A DNA stretch of 64,000 nucleotides from Sphaeramia orbicularis (taxonomy: Eukaryota; Chordata; Actinopteri; Kurtiformes; Apogonidae), in NCBI RefSeq assembly GCF_902148855.1, contig NC_043966.1, forward strand, positions 28,433,647 through 28,497,646, in the 5' to 3' direction. The notes beneath the pieces were generated by a model. It was not told where the DNA came from and did no database searches. It saw nothing but the letters and a program-made list of their open reading frames with translations. Within the stretch, counting starts at the first letter, position 1, and each line of letters starts with the position of its first letter. Made by a program: the position numbers and the translations under genes. Shown piece by piece: positions 23,524 to 35,596 of the stretch.

Positions 23524-24689
23524 TGAACCCTCAAAGACCTAGTGCTATTTTTGTGGCAATTCCAAAATAGCTTATTTTTCTCTATTTTTTAACTTTTTTT
23601 AAAAAAGTGATTTATCACCATTTACTCTACTATTATGCTCTGTGTTTTGCATTTTTATGAAAAAAAAAAAAAAAAATCAGGTGTTTTCCTGTATTTAATT
23701 TTGTGATCATGTGGATGTTCATTAACCCTTTGATGCACAAATTATGAAAACCTTAGTCAAGATTTTTTCCCCCAGTGTTTTTATTCCTTTTTAGGCATGA
23801 AGAAAAAACAAAACAAAACAAACAAAAAAACATTTTTCATGGATTCACAAAAATGTCAACTCATTTGGACACCATGTGTTTAATTTTTGAAGCAAAGAAA
23901 CATGTATTTAAAATGCAATATCAGAAAGAGATCTACTGTGTGAAAACTATGAAACAAAAGCATTTTTAATGCAGCTAATCTGATGTTTTCTCATCTTTTA
24001 TCATACTCTAATACTAGTTCCTACTCTCTTCATGGAGATAATATTAAAAAAAAAAAAAAAAAAAAAAACGCTTTTTGTTTAAAAAAAAAAAAAAAAAAAC
24101 TTGTTAATTACAATCTAATAACAACCAGCAATTGATTTACACTTAATCATGTTACTGCAGATCAGGTTTATCAAGAACATGAAGTTGCAGTAATGGTATG
24201 AATTGCAGTGTATGGGATGGTGCATAAGTGTCCACTGTATTGGCTGATATGGAACTAAAACAACAAAACCCATGAATATACAAGAGAACAGCTGTGGAAT
24301 AGCTGTCCACTGTAATGACCAGTACGCATGAAAGAGTTAAAACTCAGATTAAAGTTCAGGGTTATTGTATCAGAAACAGAGAAAACTGAAGGATAAGTGA
24401 CTTTTCCAGAAAAATGAATCATTAACTGAGCATAAACCAAGTGTGTCCATCCACTGTCATTGCTCCAACTCCATGGGTTTTACTGGTGAATCAATGTCGT
24501 AGAAGATGACTGTGTTTCCATGGTAACTACAGAGCCTCTGAACATCCAAATGGATCATATCTGATGACCATGAAAAGATAACAAACTGCACTTTACACCA
24601 ATTATTTACATGGGTTGAAAGAATTATAAGAAGTTATTAAATATAGATGGTTCTGATCGTCGGTGACTGTTTGGGTCTTTATGGGTTAA
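23524..24689. mobile_element. Second TTAA MITE copy, reversed and interrupted
   Basis: Reverse complement of the element at 21445-21970. The left part (23528-23722) and right part (24337-24685, outer end TGGGTCTTTATGGG then TTAA) are separated by another element. The left TTAA has decayed to TGAA. It is older than its guest. Confidence 0.75.
23722..24340. mobile_element. Nested TTAA-flanked MITE
   Basis: A 611-base body bounded by TTAA at 23722 and 24337. Its ends are CCCTTTGATGCA and, inverted, CTCTTTCATGCG. It is inserted in the MITE copy of 23524-24689. The uninterrupted copy at 21445-21970 has a single TTAA at the same point, so the empty site is visible in this window. Two long A runs lie at about 24045-24098. 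No protein coded. Confidence 0.7.
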
Positions 24690-24712
24690 GACACAGATAC
24701 AAAGTGACACAA

Positions 24713-24812
24713 AGTATCCCAGTATGTGCTACAACTATTATAAATTGTGAAACATGTGTAAGGACAAGATCCATGCTTTACTTTCTGTCACATATACTGT
24801 TAAGGCAGTAAT
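24713..24812. repeat. Short duplicated segment, copy 1
   Basis: The segment 'aagtatcccagtatgtgctacaa' through 'tttactttctgtcacat' returns at 25155-25190 and continues at 25430-25485. The second copy is split by the dispersed repeat at 25188-25425. Confidence 0.65.
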
Positions 24813-24842
24813 AAAAGCAAATTAGACTATTAGTCTCACAAC

Positions 24843-25140
24843 TATTTATTGCTGTGTTGTTGTTATTATTATCTTAATAATTATTATTTTCCCTCTCACT
24901 CACCCCCCTTCTTACTTTCATTCACTCTTCCCCCCTTCTCTTTTTCCCTATCGCCCTTAATCAGTCTATATTGTTTAGCTGCACTTTACATTTATTATCT
25001 TTTTCATTGTAATATAATGTTGTCATTGTTGTTATTTGTCATTATTTTTGTTTGTTTATTTGGTTAATTTATATTTTGTTTATTTGTTGTTGTTTTTTTT
25101 TCTTTCCACTATCTCCAATATGTCTTCTTAACTGTATCAC
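24843..25140. other. T/C-rich low-complexity stretch
   Basis: Mostly T and C with short A/T words. No gene, inverted ends or promoter motif seen. Confidence 0.6.
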
Positions 25141-25187
25141 TAATTTTTAAAAAAAAGTATTCTAGTGTGTGCTACAACAATTATAAA

Positions 25188-25425
25188 ATATCCAATCCAA
25201 CTTTATTTGTAAAGCACTTTAAAACAACCGCAGTGGACCAAAGTGCTGTACAGAAGAATAATCAAAACCAAAATATAAGATTAAAATACAAGAATAGATT
25301 AAAAGACATAGAACTGTACAAAAAAAGAAAACAGTGCTGTACAGAAGAATAAATAAAACCTAAATATAACAATAAATAAAACCTAAATATAACAATAAAA
25401 TACATATATTAAGAACACAAACATA
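25188..25425. repeat. Teleost dispersed repeat fragment
   Basis: Contains the motif aactttatttgtaaagcac and 'accaaagtgctgtacagaa', which occurs in many fish genomes as an interspersed repeat (class not certain). It also has internal copies of 'taaaacctaaatataacaa'. It is inserted in the second copy of the segment at 24713. Confidence 0.55.
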
Positions 25426-26426
25426 CAAAAAAACATGTATTAGGACAACATCTATGCTTTACTTTCTGTCACATAAACTGTTACAGCTACCAAATACTGA
25501 AACACTGCTGAATATTTAGGTAGAAAAAAGCTTTTGCTGTGAGCTTAAATATCAATTTCAAGCAAAACAGCAAACACAATTGTAAAAATTCATTCCAACA
25601 TTGACTATTACTGCCATCATGACATATACTGGTAATTATTTTAGCTATGGATTTGACCTTTCGCACATCTATTACCACTTTGTGTAACATCAGCTAAAAC
25701 ATAATGTGGTTGCTCTTTTGTAAATGTTAATTACCTTTGTTTATGTTTTTTTTTACATGATAATAATTATAAAAGTGATGGTGCTCTCACACATTGGATG
25801 AAATAATTTCCACTACTATCTTATATAAGACAAGTATTCTTATATCTACATGGACAATTTCATTGCTTTTTAAGATAACAAAAATAATAAATGTGAGTTA
25901 ATACATGAATTATAGTCTACATAGAGAGGAAAAAAAATAATTCAGCCAATAAGAGTTTCTATAAAAATCCCTTAAATATCAATATAGTATGAAGACAATA
26001 TTACCTATTATTTTTGTCTGTATTAAAATGACATTTTGAGACTGGAAACTTGAATTTTGCAGGAAAAAAAACAGCAAACAGTAACAACTAGCAACATAAT
26101 CCACTGTAACAAATGAAACACAAGTAAGGTAAAAGTAAAACAATATTTCATTTGAATAATGTGTGCACATGTCTTATACACATGCACATGCATTCATGTG
26201 CTTGGGGATAACAAGAACACATAGGATGATCAATTTCAGGTGCACACTGTAACAAACAATGGACAGTTTTATATTTTCTTGTGATGATCAATAAAATGGA
26301 CCCACCAACCACTCACATCTTTTCTCAAACTTCTCCTTTTGTCAGCATTGTGTCACAAGAATGAATTTTATTAGAGCATCAAGCCATAGCTTTAAGTGGG
26401 GCCTTTCAGAACTCTCTTGGTATATA

Positions 26427-26498
26427 CTCCTGAGACCCAGCAATGCACTTTTGTCCTCTGTAGGATACAAGAGTTTTACGGCTTTATTTATTTAAAAA

Positions 26499-26531
<33 letters not shown>

Positions 26532-26619
26532 GCTGCCCACTGCAAAGGACAATGCATAAAAAAAATTTAAAAAAATCTATCTGAAAAAACTGTTGTTTCC
26601 AATCAACTCAATTATTTTA

Positions 26620-26655
<36 letters not shown>

Positions 26656-26686
26656 CCAAAACTTTTCTTTTCCTGGGTCTCAGGAG
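26427..26686. mobile_element. Small inverted-repeat element
   Basis: Perfect 14-base terminal inverted repeats, CTCCTGAGACCCAG at 26427-26440 and its complement at 26673-26686. The 260-base body is filled mostly by A runs (26509-26530 and 26623-26654). Target duplication is not clear. No coding capacity. Confidence 0.6.
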
Positions 26687-26689
26687 GAT

Positions 26690-28090
26690 ATGAGGATTAA
26701 TCTGAGTACTGAAACATTTCTCATACATTTTCAATTATTCAAGCCTAGTCTTAGATATCGGATTTCCAAGATTATCTGTCTCATGTTACAGGGCCCACAG
26801 TGGCCGTCTGCTTGAACAGTCACACAGTGTATGAAGAAGGAAAACCTATCCTGTCATTTGATGAGTGTCATAATTCCATTCAACTCTTTAAATAGATCTT
26901 TGTTACATGTCTAATTGTGGTCATGTTTTCTTTTGTTTTTCACATTAAAATCTTACACTTTAAGGACCTTACAATTAGCAAACTGTCAAATAACATTGTT
27001 CATGCTAAAATATGTAACATGGTCAATTTATATGTTTTACTGTTATTGCTGGAAAACGCTCCATCTTCAAACTTCTCCACTACATCTCAGAGGTCAATAT
27101 ATGTTTTTTGGTAGATGTGTGTTACTTTTTGTTCCTCTTGCTACTTTTTAGATGATGAGATTTACATTCTTGCTGTCAAATGAAAACCACCTATGACCAA
27201 AGCTGTGTGTTAAGTTTACTTTTTTGTGGCTGACAAAATTTCCCCTTTCTAAAGCTTAATACATTTGTCAGAAATCCCCTTAGATAATCTGTAAATGTAT
27301 TGTCACAAATCTGAAAATAGGTCTGTTTTTCTGAGGAGCTGACTTTGTAAAGATGTGGCTCTTACAGGACAGTGATGCCACAAATGTGATGATGTTATAG
27401 AATCTGAAGCTTTGCTGTGGACTGAAGACTGAAAACTATAGAAATTACTTCAAATCAGCTTAACTTTAAACATCTATAATATTAAAATTGCATGCATATT
27501 AATGCTGCAGTAATATGAATTCAAAAATATCATATAATAGTGAAACAATGACAACAACTCATACAAACCCATAACCATTTCCTTAACAGGTTGACTAACA
27601 TACATTAATACAACTACTACTAAAACCATGTCATTTAATTCAGAATCAACAGAGATATTATCTTTACGTTCATTGTTCTTCTTTTATTTAATTCATACAG
27701 ATCAAATGATTGCATACAATAAACACACACATTGTACATTACTACCGCACCATATAGTATCACTGTACAAAAGTACTTACTGTAAATGTTTCCCTGTAAC
27801 ACATAATAGCTTTATACAAGTGAGCTATACTAAACAATAACAGTATATGATGTCTGATTGCTTAATGCTTTACATAGTAGCCAATACATGAATCTGATGG
27901 CACAGGATCCCCACTGTTTTAGTTCACATTATAGTCTGATAAGGTTCATACCATCTACTAGAAATTATAAAGATTTATTTTTCTTTTTTGTCATTTTTTG
28001 TCAGAAACCACAAGTACCACTGCAGGATTAGGGAGGCCATAGACATCAGAAAATGGGCCCGAGGATCATGAACAGGGATGAGGGATCCTA
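26690..28090. other. Gap sequence without recognised gene
   Basis: AT-rich, unique-looking sequence. Read on both strands; no constant-exon motifs, RNA gene or long open frame supported. Confidence 0.5.
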
Positions 28091-28094
28091 TACC

Positions 28095-28157
28095 TTATCC
28101 CATGTCTGAGATGCTGTCCTCAGTGGGATGCCAGGCAGCGGGGGGCATAATCGTCCC
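28095..28157 (-). other. Possible short alternative 3' exon (20 codons)
   Basis: After a CAG acceptor-like triplet (minus strand) a phase-0 frame opens with GTIMPP, ends SISDMG and stops at TAA. Phase and location would let array-B variable exons splice to it. The pyrimidine tract is weak and the peptide is not recognised, so this is only a candidate. Confidence 0.2.
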
Positions 28158-28299
28158 CTGTCACCTGGCAAACCTGGATAAAACAGCTGATAATGACACT
28201 CACGGTAACTTCAAGTGACCCTTTTGAGGAGGGCTACAGGTGGAAGCCGAAATACGTCAAGGCAAAAAATTAACTTTTTTCCATCCTGTCTGACAAAAA

Positions 28300-30900
28300 A
28301 GAAAAAGAAATCATTATTATCTCACATTATGTTTAGTACTGGCACTGAAAAAGAGAGAACTATTCATAGATACAGATATATCATATACTGCATTTGTCCC
28401 TTATACCTGTGTCTGAAAATACATGTTGCATATGCAGGTACATACAGTAGATAGTAATACAAGTGATCACAGCTTCCATGTAAAGAATTCAAACACAATT
28501 TATGCTGTTATAGTACTGTAAAGCAAACAAGGTTGTTGTTAACGTTTTAGTTTTCAGTTCATTAGGCAATCTCAGAGAATATTAAGGATCATAAAAGTGA
28601 AAATACATGGTATGTTTATGTACGATAAGCAGTAGTTATAATGACACATTTATCAACCCATTCACAACAACTCACTTGGTTCATTTGTGTTCAGTTCAGT
28701 GCCCTGGACTCAATATTCTTCAAAGTGTCACGAGGGATGAAACACTTGCACAACCTAAAGTTAAAGTTTAAGTACTTTCATAAAAATTACCCATATTTCT
28801 CCTTCTTTCATCACACTATAAAACTCATCTAATTTCCTGTGAAGCCTTTCTAAAAAATCGTTTCCTAATAAATGTAATGTTAAATTTAGGGGGTTAATGT
28901 ACTTAACAGTAAGGCTTAAATGAATTGATCGGTATTATACAATACTGTATGTAAAGCCGATGAAGGACTCACTATGTATTATTCCATGCAATAAAAACCT
29001 AAAGGCAGATGCATGAAGGCGTAAGGCCCCACTTTTACTAACATATAAAGCACAAAGTCATGTAGAAAACATACAACTACTAAAAGCTAGCCCATTTGCA
29101 GAATACAGCTTCCCTTCTGCTCCACACTTAATAGTCACGGTTGGTGCTTTTCTGACACTTAGTTAATTGTGCTATTGGCGGTTTCACGTCTTAACTTACA
29201 CTGTATATTATAATACATCAACGCTGGAATGACAAAGCACAGAGGTTAAAAATGTAATATCCACCATGTGTTTCTTTTTTTAGAGAGGGAAAAGTCTCTT
29301 AAAGGCATTTCAACATTCCAGTGTCCACTCAAATTGTCTGTCATTTGGCTTCTTCAAATACATCTTGGTGCAATATTTTGTTTGGTCTTCATCATTACAA
29401 GCATCTCCTCTTGAATGTTTTAAAGATGTTGGTGTGACTGAAGCCATGCAGTCTCATCATGCATATTGAACAGACGGTGAGGCATTGTTGATTGGCTTTT
29501 CATGTGCTTAAAGAACAAAAGATGGAGAGAAGAGTGGTGCCCTTAATTAGCCTGTGTAGTTCTTCATGATTACTACACGACATGAGCGACGAGGACCAAT
29601 CTAAGCGTGATAAACACTGGGGGCTCACTGGCAGGGATTTCTCCTTTCCTCTGTTAGGCATTCCTCTTCTCAAAAGTACAGGACACAGCTGGAGGTTTGG
29701 CCTTATGTAGAACTGCTGCTGCTGGTAGTGGATGCCTGCAGAAGAGACAAAAGAAATATACAATTTAGAAAAGCACCATAGCGTTTTCTATCACTAGCTA
29801 AATGGACACATGTCATGCAGCCGACGTCTGTCACTCAGGCAGGGGCTTCAAGCAGAAGACATAGTGGGTGTAGGGGTTGGGAAGATCCTTGAACGTCTAC
29901 TGGTGAAGTGGCAGGTCTATCAATAACAACCATGCTACAAGGGGGGTAAGTGGTTGCTAGGTAACTGGGCGACTGCTTTCACTTACACCTCCCCTGCACA
30001 AAAAAGTGGGTCATATTTCACACTACTGTATATCACAGAGTAATTTAAGAGCTGTTCTGTGAAGTAAGAAACACTTTATCAAAGGAAAAAAAAGCATTCT
30101 TGTCAATGTAATCCTGAGTATAATCCCACTCATAAAAATCTAAATGCAGGGTAATAAATAATAAATTAGTGATTACTCAGCAGGGGTGAACACAGGTAAA
30201 TATCCTCACATGCACACAATCCTTTTGACATGAAAAGTGAAAGAATTAAAGACATTTTCTTGACATTACAGCAAAAGCCAAATTGTGAGAAGAGTGAATG
30301 TTAGAAAACTGTTAGTAGAAGTAGCATGTTGGTGTTAAATGATTACTATTATATGGGATAAAGGGACAAGTGTGTAGCTCACGGACTGGATATTGTTAAT
30401 TCTAATTCATATAAATGACTATAGGAGTTGACCTGGACTGACATTTTCTTGTCTGCAGAACTCAGTACACACTGTCAGACTGAAAATGTTAGTATGGTGT
30501 TTATTATGACATAGGTCTGTTTTTGTTTTTTTTTTTTGTTTTTTAACAAGAGTAGCTGTGCTTTATTTTTTTGATAAAAATACGTTGAAGGAGGGGAGTC
30601 CTAAAATACTCACAGGGTAGTGTTAATTACTAATGAGATAACACAAGTGCATTTATTAGTGTTATTTATAATTAGTTTGAACCAAAATGTGGGCATGAAA
30701 AGGCTAACAGAGGAGATTTGGCAAACTGCATGTGATGTCAACTGAGTGACCTTATGCGAAGAGTAAAAGAAGACAAAAAATAATATTAGGAAAGAAGAGA
30801 AAGTAATGATTTTCTTTAGGAAGGAAAACTAAACACTGAGAACAAAACAAAGACAAAAACAAACACTAAGTTCTTTAACATCATTCATGTAAGGGCATCC
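28300..30900. other. Gap sequence without recognised gene
   Basis: Mostly AT-rich. A good acceptor-like TCTTCTGCAG precedes an open minus frame near 29735-29500. It may be an untranslated exon of array-B transcripts, but no known domain is visible. Confidence 0.4.
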
Positions 30901-30928
30901 GGGTTGGGGGAGTGAGACTCCTGCATAC

Positions 30929-30964
30929 CTCCAGCTGCAGAGTGGACTTCCCTCATTTAGGGTA
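30929..30964 (-). CDS. Candidate shared terminal coding exon of array B (Tyr-Pro-Lys-stop)
   Basis: On the minus strand a long pyrimidine tract (TGTTTCTTTTCTCCCCACTC) ends in TAAAG, followed by TACCCTAAATGA. Read in phase 0, which is the phase of all array-B donors, this adds Tyr-Pro-Lys and stops (coding part 30953-30964). A donor-like GTATGC follows 24 bases after the stop, so the piece is a 36-base exon or continues into a 3' UTR. The stop is too near the junction to provoke classical nonsense decay. It is the first good acceptor downstream of the last array-B exon that was found. I also recall teleost proteins of this type ending STLQYPK, which I could not verify here. No longer constant region was recognised in the gap. 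Confidence 0.5.
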
Positions 30965-31222
30965 CTTTAGAGTGGGGAGAAAAGAAACAAGCAGTTCAAT
31001 GGTCAAGTCATTACAAGCATAAAAAGGACTGTTGTGTATGTATCCTATAGTATAATCAAAGAATTTATGTTGACGAGCTAAGAAAGAAATGTGAGGGAAA
31101 ATATGTTTTAACCATGTTTAGTGTGACCCTTTTTACAGCAGCTCATTACATTCAGAGAAAGTAGGTTAAACACACAGAGTTTAGATCTACATTTAGTCCC
31201 TCCACAAGCTAATACTTACCAT

Positions 31223-31291
<69 letters not shown>
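31223..31291. repeat. (GATA)n microsatellite
   Basis: About 17 GATA units with no interruption. Confidence 0.95.
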
Positions 31292-31299
31292 GAGACAAA

Positions 31300-32003
31300 G
31301 ATCATGAAATGAATATTGTGTGATAAGATTCAGGCACTTTGAGGAAAAGTATTTTGTAGGCTTTATAGCGTCATTGTGTTTCTATTTTCAGAAGGAAAAA
31401 AAGTTGTTTTTTTCATTCAAATGAAAAAAAAAAAAAAAAACAGACAAAAAATGATGAAGCAGTTACAACAAACCTTAAAGGAACTCCTCAAAGTGATAAA
31501 AAAAAAAAAAAATCCTAAAACAAGATACAAAAATAATGATATAACACAAAATTATACAAAAAAAAAGGAAGAACTGTTGGGGATTAAACTTTTAACAGGT
31601 TAATTGTGTTGATGGTTTAACTTTTTATTTCTTGGTACAAAAATTGTTTGTATTACTATTCTTTTTTAGAGTCACTATTGTGATTTAGTTGACCTTTACA
31701 AGGCTCAGCTTCCCCTAAACAGAACAGGTTGTCTAATCAGATAAATGTAGACCTACTTGGACGATCACCGAATGCATCAAAACTTAACATATTTTGAATA
31801 ATTTATGAAGATTAACTTAATATTTTGTATGCTGGTCAGCAATACTTTTTTGAAGCTGATGCGAATGAAACCTGTATCAAAGTGAGGTTTGATACTAAAT
31901 TAATTTTATAGATGTTATTTTTACTTACAGTATGTTAAAAAAAATAAAATAAAATAAAAAAATACTGCACTAGACGTTTTTGATCGTGCAACAAATTTAG
32001 TAC
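31300..32003. other. Intron downstream of the last array-B exon
   Basis: AT-rich, with A runs near 31424-31441 and 31499-31513. It starts at the donor CAG|GTACTA at 32003. Nothing else recognised. Confidence 0.5.
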
Positions 32004-34412
32004 CTGTAGAGTAGAAGCTGCAGAGTCACTAGTGTCAGTCACTCCTGTACTTCTCGGTATACTGGACACAATGTATCTGGAGCCCTTTGGCACAGGCTGT
32101 CTAACCACCAGCTTTCCTTTCCTGGTCTCTGCTAGAAACAGACTGTACCAGTAGGCATCGTTGGACACCAGAGTGGAGTCTGCAATGGTGGAGTTCCTCT
32201 CACTGATCACACTGTTCCTGCAGGGAGGAGCTGTTTTACTGGCCTTGGGTTTCTGACACTTGAGCACAATAGTGACCAATATGGTGATGAGCAGGAGAAA
32301 TGACACTGAGCCCAGACCAATGACCAAATACAGGTTGAGGTCTGAGAAGATGTCATATTCTAGAGGCACCTCAGTCATGTCAGAGTAGGCCTTCACAGCA
32401 GTCTCCACTGTGGACAGCTTGATGGTGACTGTAGCGGACAGAGCAGGCTGTCCATTGTCCTTGGCAACAACCACCAGCTGCTGGTGGCGTGGATCTCTGT
32501 AACTGAACATCCTCATGGTCCGGATCTCTCCGTTGTATTGGTCCAGACTGAACAGGTTGGCATCAGTCACCTGGAGAAACTGGTAGGTAATCCGAGAGTT
32601 GTGCACTGAGTCTATGTCCAAGGCTATCACCTTGGCAACCAGGGAGCCTTTATCGGTGGATCTGGGGATCTTTTCCTCCACCACTGAGCCGTGGGCTCGC
32701 CACGGAGACACAATAACAGGAGCATTGTCGTTCTGATCCACAATGATGATGTGGACAGTCACGTTACTGCTGAGAGGAGGAGAACCAGAGTCTCTGGCCT
32801 CAATGTGGAAAAGAAACTCCTTCTCAATCTCATAGTCAAAGGTTTTCAGTGCGTAAAGGTTCCCGTTCTCTGGGTTGATGGAGAACAGCATGGACATGGA
32901 GGTGTTGGCTATCTCCTTCTCCAGGATGAAATAAACTAGATACTGGTTTTCATGGAGGTCAGGGTCAAACGCAGTGAGTGAACTGAGCAAGGCTCCTGGT
33001 GCATTATTCTCCATTACACGTATAGTATAAAATGACTGAGGGAACTGTGGAACATTATCATTAACATCCAGCAGCTCTAAAGCCATAGTTTCATTATCAG
33101 ATAAAGGAGGAGAACCTCTGTCTGTAACAGTGAATGTAATGTCATATTCTGGAACCTTCTCACGGTCTAATGGTTCTGAAACCACTAACTCATAATAGTT
33201 ATCAGAGGATTCCCTCAGTTTAAAAGGTAAATTTTCAGGAATAGTTAGATCAACTATCCCGTTATCACCTGAGTCCTTATCACTGACACTCACCACTGCG
33301 ATCACTGTATCTACAGGCTCATTTTCTTTGATTGGACTCTGAAATGACTTAATAGAAATTTCTGGGTGGTTGTCGTTCATATCTGTCACCTGTATTGTCA
33401 GTTTACACTGTCCAGATAAGGAGTTTGGTCCTTTATCATTGGCAATAACCTCCATTTCATAAATCTTAAAATCTTCATAATTGATCATCTCTTTGACTCT
33501 GATTTCACCATTTTCTGGATTCAGGTTAAACATCTTCTGTGTTCTCTCTGATGTATACAGGCTGTATGAATACACTAACTCTGCGTTTGACCCTTCATCT
33601 AAATCTGTTGCATTCAGTTTAATCACTAGACTGCCAATCGGGGAGTTTTCCATAACATCTACATCATATTTGTCCGGATCAAATGAAGGGGCGTTGTCGT
33701 TCACATCAAGCACGCGCACAATGATGCTGGCTGTACCTGTGCGCGTGGGGACTCCTCCATCCACAGCTGTCAGTATTAGATTATGAACAGCCTGCTGCTC
33801 TCTGTCCAAAGCCTTTTTCAGAACCAAATCAGCAAACTTTGTTCCGTCTCTACCGGTTTGAATCTCTAACGCAAAATGTTCACTGGAGCTGAGGTGGTAG
33901 TTTTTCACAGAATTCGTTCCAACATCTGGGTCCACGGCATTATTTAAAGAGAATCTCTCTCCCACGGGGCTGGACTCAGATATGTCCAAATGCATCGTCC
34001 CGCGGCGAAAATGAGGAGCGTTATCATTAATGTCCAGAATTTCTATCTCGATATTAAACATCCGTATCGGATTTTCAATCGCAGCATCTAATTTAAGGAA
34101 ACACGATGTGGTGGTTTTCCACGGACAGAGAAACTCTCTGTCGATCCTCTCCAAAACAAACAGCTCCCCTGTATCCTTATTGATGTCTAAATATTTTTTA
34201 TTGGATACAACATCAATGCGCATTTTTCTTTTATTCAGGGTCTTCACATCCAGCCCCAAATCTGTAGCTAAATTCGCAACGACAGAACCCTCCTCCATTT
34301 CTTCGGGAACAGAATAATGGGTGACGGTGAATCCCACATCCATGACGGCTGATAGAAAAAGAAATATCGAAAAATACCGTTTCCACGTGTGCTCACGGGT
34401 ATGACGCGCCAT
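32004..34412 (-). CDS. Clustered protocadherin variable exon, array B (3'-most)
   Basis: Codes for 803 residues: signal peptide with core YFSIFLFLSAVMDVG, mature VTHYSVPEEMEEG, six EC repeats, membrane helix LNLYLVIGLGSVSFLLLI and a tail with AYWYSLFLAETRKGK. The EC1 Cys loop is long (CPWKTTTSC, seven residues between Cys). From MHLDISESSPVG at the EC1/EC2 border to the end it is nearly identical to the exons at 36961 and 40372; visible changes are HFALEI for HFSIEI and TMALELL for TMTLELL. The donor is CAG|GTACTA in phase 0, unlike the GTATGA of siblings. The start at MARHTRE fits the paralog length; the frame stays open 99 codons further up but has no better ATG with a signal peptide. Confidence 0.93.
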
Positions 34413-34640
34413 CCTGAAGAATTCCTTTACACTATTAAAATGTGCTGTAATCCAGATGTTGCGCAATTTAGAGTCAACGCTGAAATCAAGGGTGTCACTG
34501 GAAATGTTTGCAAGACAGTAAAAGTGACATGCGCAGACCACGATATCTGTCTGTCCCTCCGTCCAATAATCTGTTGAGAGAACGATGACCTCAGCAGTGA
34601 TCTGTTTTCTTGGAATGTAGCGACGAATGTAGTTCCTACG
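34413..34640 (-). promoter_or_regulatory. Promoter region of the 3'-most array-B exon
   Basis: Contains a CSE-like TGTAGCGACGAATGTAG at 34616-34632, 204 bases upstream of the ATG, and a gatgacctcagca block (34584-34596) also present as gatgacctcatca (42958-42970) upstream of the exon at 40372. No RE1 was found. Confidence 0.5.
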
Positions 34641-35590
34641 AGCATTTGCAGCCTCTCCAAAACATAACTTTTCTGGATTTAAACGCAATGTGGCAACGCA
34701 AACATCCAACTCTTAGGTCTGAGGTGCAAGAAGAAATAAAAAATCACTGCACTTTAACTTACAATTCATGCCTCTAGAGCGTTTTTCTTTGTCTCACACA
34801 TAAAACTAAAGGGCATGTTCTGGTATCCTATCTATTTTGCCCACTTTGGAATTGTTTAAAAAACAAAATAGCGGTGTATGTTTCAGTAAAATGCATAATG
34901 ATGTCGAGAAAATCATTTTGGACCATGTTAGTGATGCATGATTCAGTTGCTGAAGCAAAACAGTAACATCAAGCATATCCAAAATTGATCCCTTTTAGGC
35001 TGATAATGCCTGTTTAAACTATGTATGGAACTCTTTTGTATTAATAGAGACATGATTCACTCGACTGAAAAGAAGTTCCATTAAACCAACACATGCTTAT
35101 GATCATAATAACAACAAACATTTGTAAATAAGATTTGTTTAGATGATCAGTTGGGATGTTGCATTCACTTCTGCATGTAGTGTATAATTTTTAAACCTTC
35201 TTAATTTGCCTAATAATTTAACATCTGGCCCTCCTCGTAGATTCTAAAACTTGATATATTTTATGTATAAATATAGTGTTTAACATATTTCAAGCAATAG
35301 AATCTACAAGGTGGGCAAGAATGTTATTTTAGATTTTAAAAGTCAAACCTAATGATTTTGCTGTATTTTCCAAGATGATTTTCAAATTAGTTTAGGTCAA
35401 AAGGTCATGTTTGGTCACTATATGGAGCTGGATACATATTAAAGGCACTATTTAAGTGTTATATGTATGAATGATATAAAAGCTGATAAAATTGCATAAG
35501 AGCTTTGATGTGATTTTTAGGAAATATTCCTGGTGCAAGGTGATGGCAAATGGGGGTGAGTTAAGCTGCTGCTGTAGCATCTGCAGGTTT
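34640..35590. other. Spacer without recognised feature
   Basis: AT-rich, read on both strands; no exon, relic tail or repeat ends recognised. Confidence 0.5.
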
Positions 35591-35596
35591 AGATAT

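Noticed and set aside
28128-28145. CCAGGCAGCGGGGGGCATA as a convergent CTCF site
   Set aside because: Spacing of the core does not fit the CTCF consensus; needs an extra base.
28261-28300. Strong pyrimidine tract and CAG acceptor (TTTCTTTTTCTTTTTTGTCAG on the minus strand near 28290-28310)
   Set aside because: The following frame closes after about ten codons in phase 0 and is unlike any constant region; it could also be chance in T-rich DNA.
29500-29763. Minus-strand open frame of 87 codons preceded by a good TCTTCTGCAG acceptor
   Set aside because: No recognisable domain and wrong phase for array-B donors. It may at most be an untranslated exon.
29821-29910. Minus-strand peptide resembling a short protein end (DLPNPYTHYVFCLKPLPE)
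   Set aside because: Short, no convincing acceptor in phase and no family recognised.
31223-31291. GATA repeat array as a CRISPR-like array
   Set aside because: Uninterrupted 4-base microsatellite without spacers in a vertebrate locus.
34413-34709. 99-residue N-terminal extension of the frame at 32004-34412
   Set aside because: It begins without ATG, has no counterpart in the paralogs and would bury the signal peptide.
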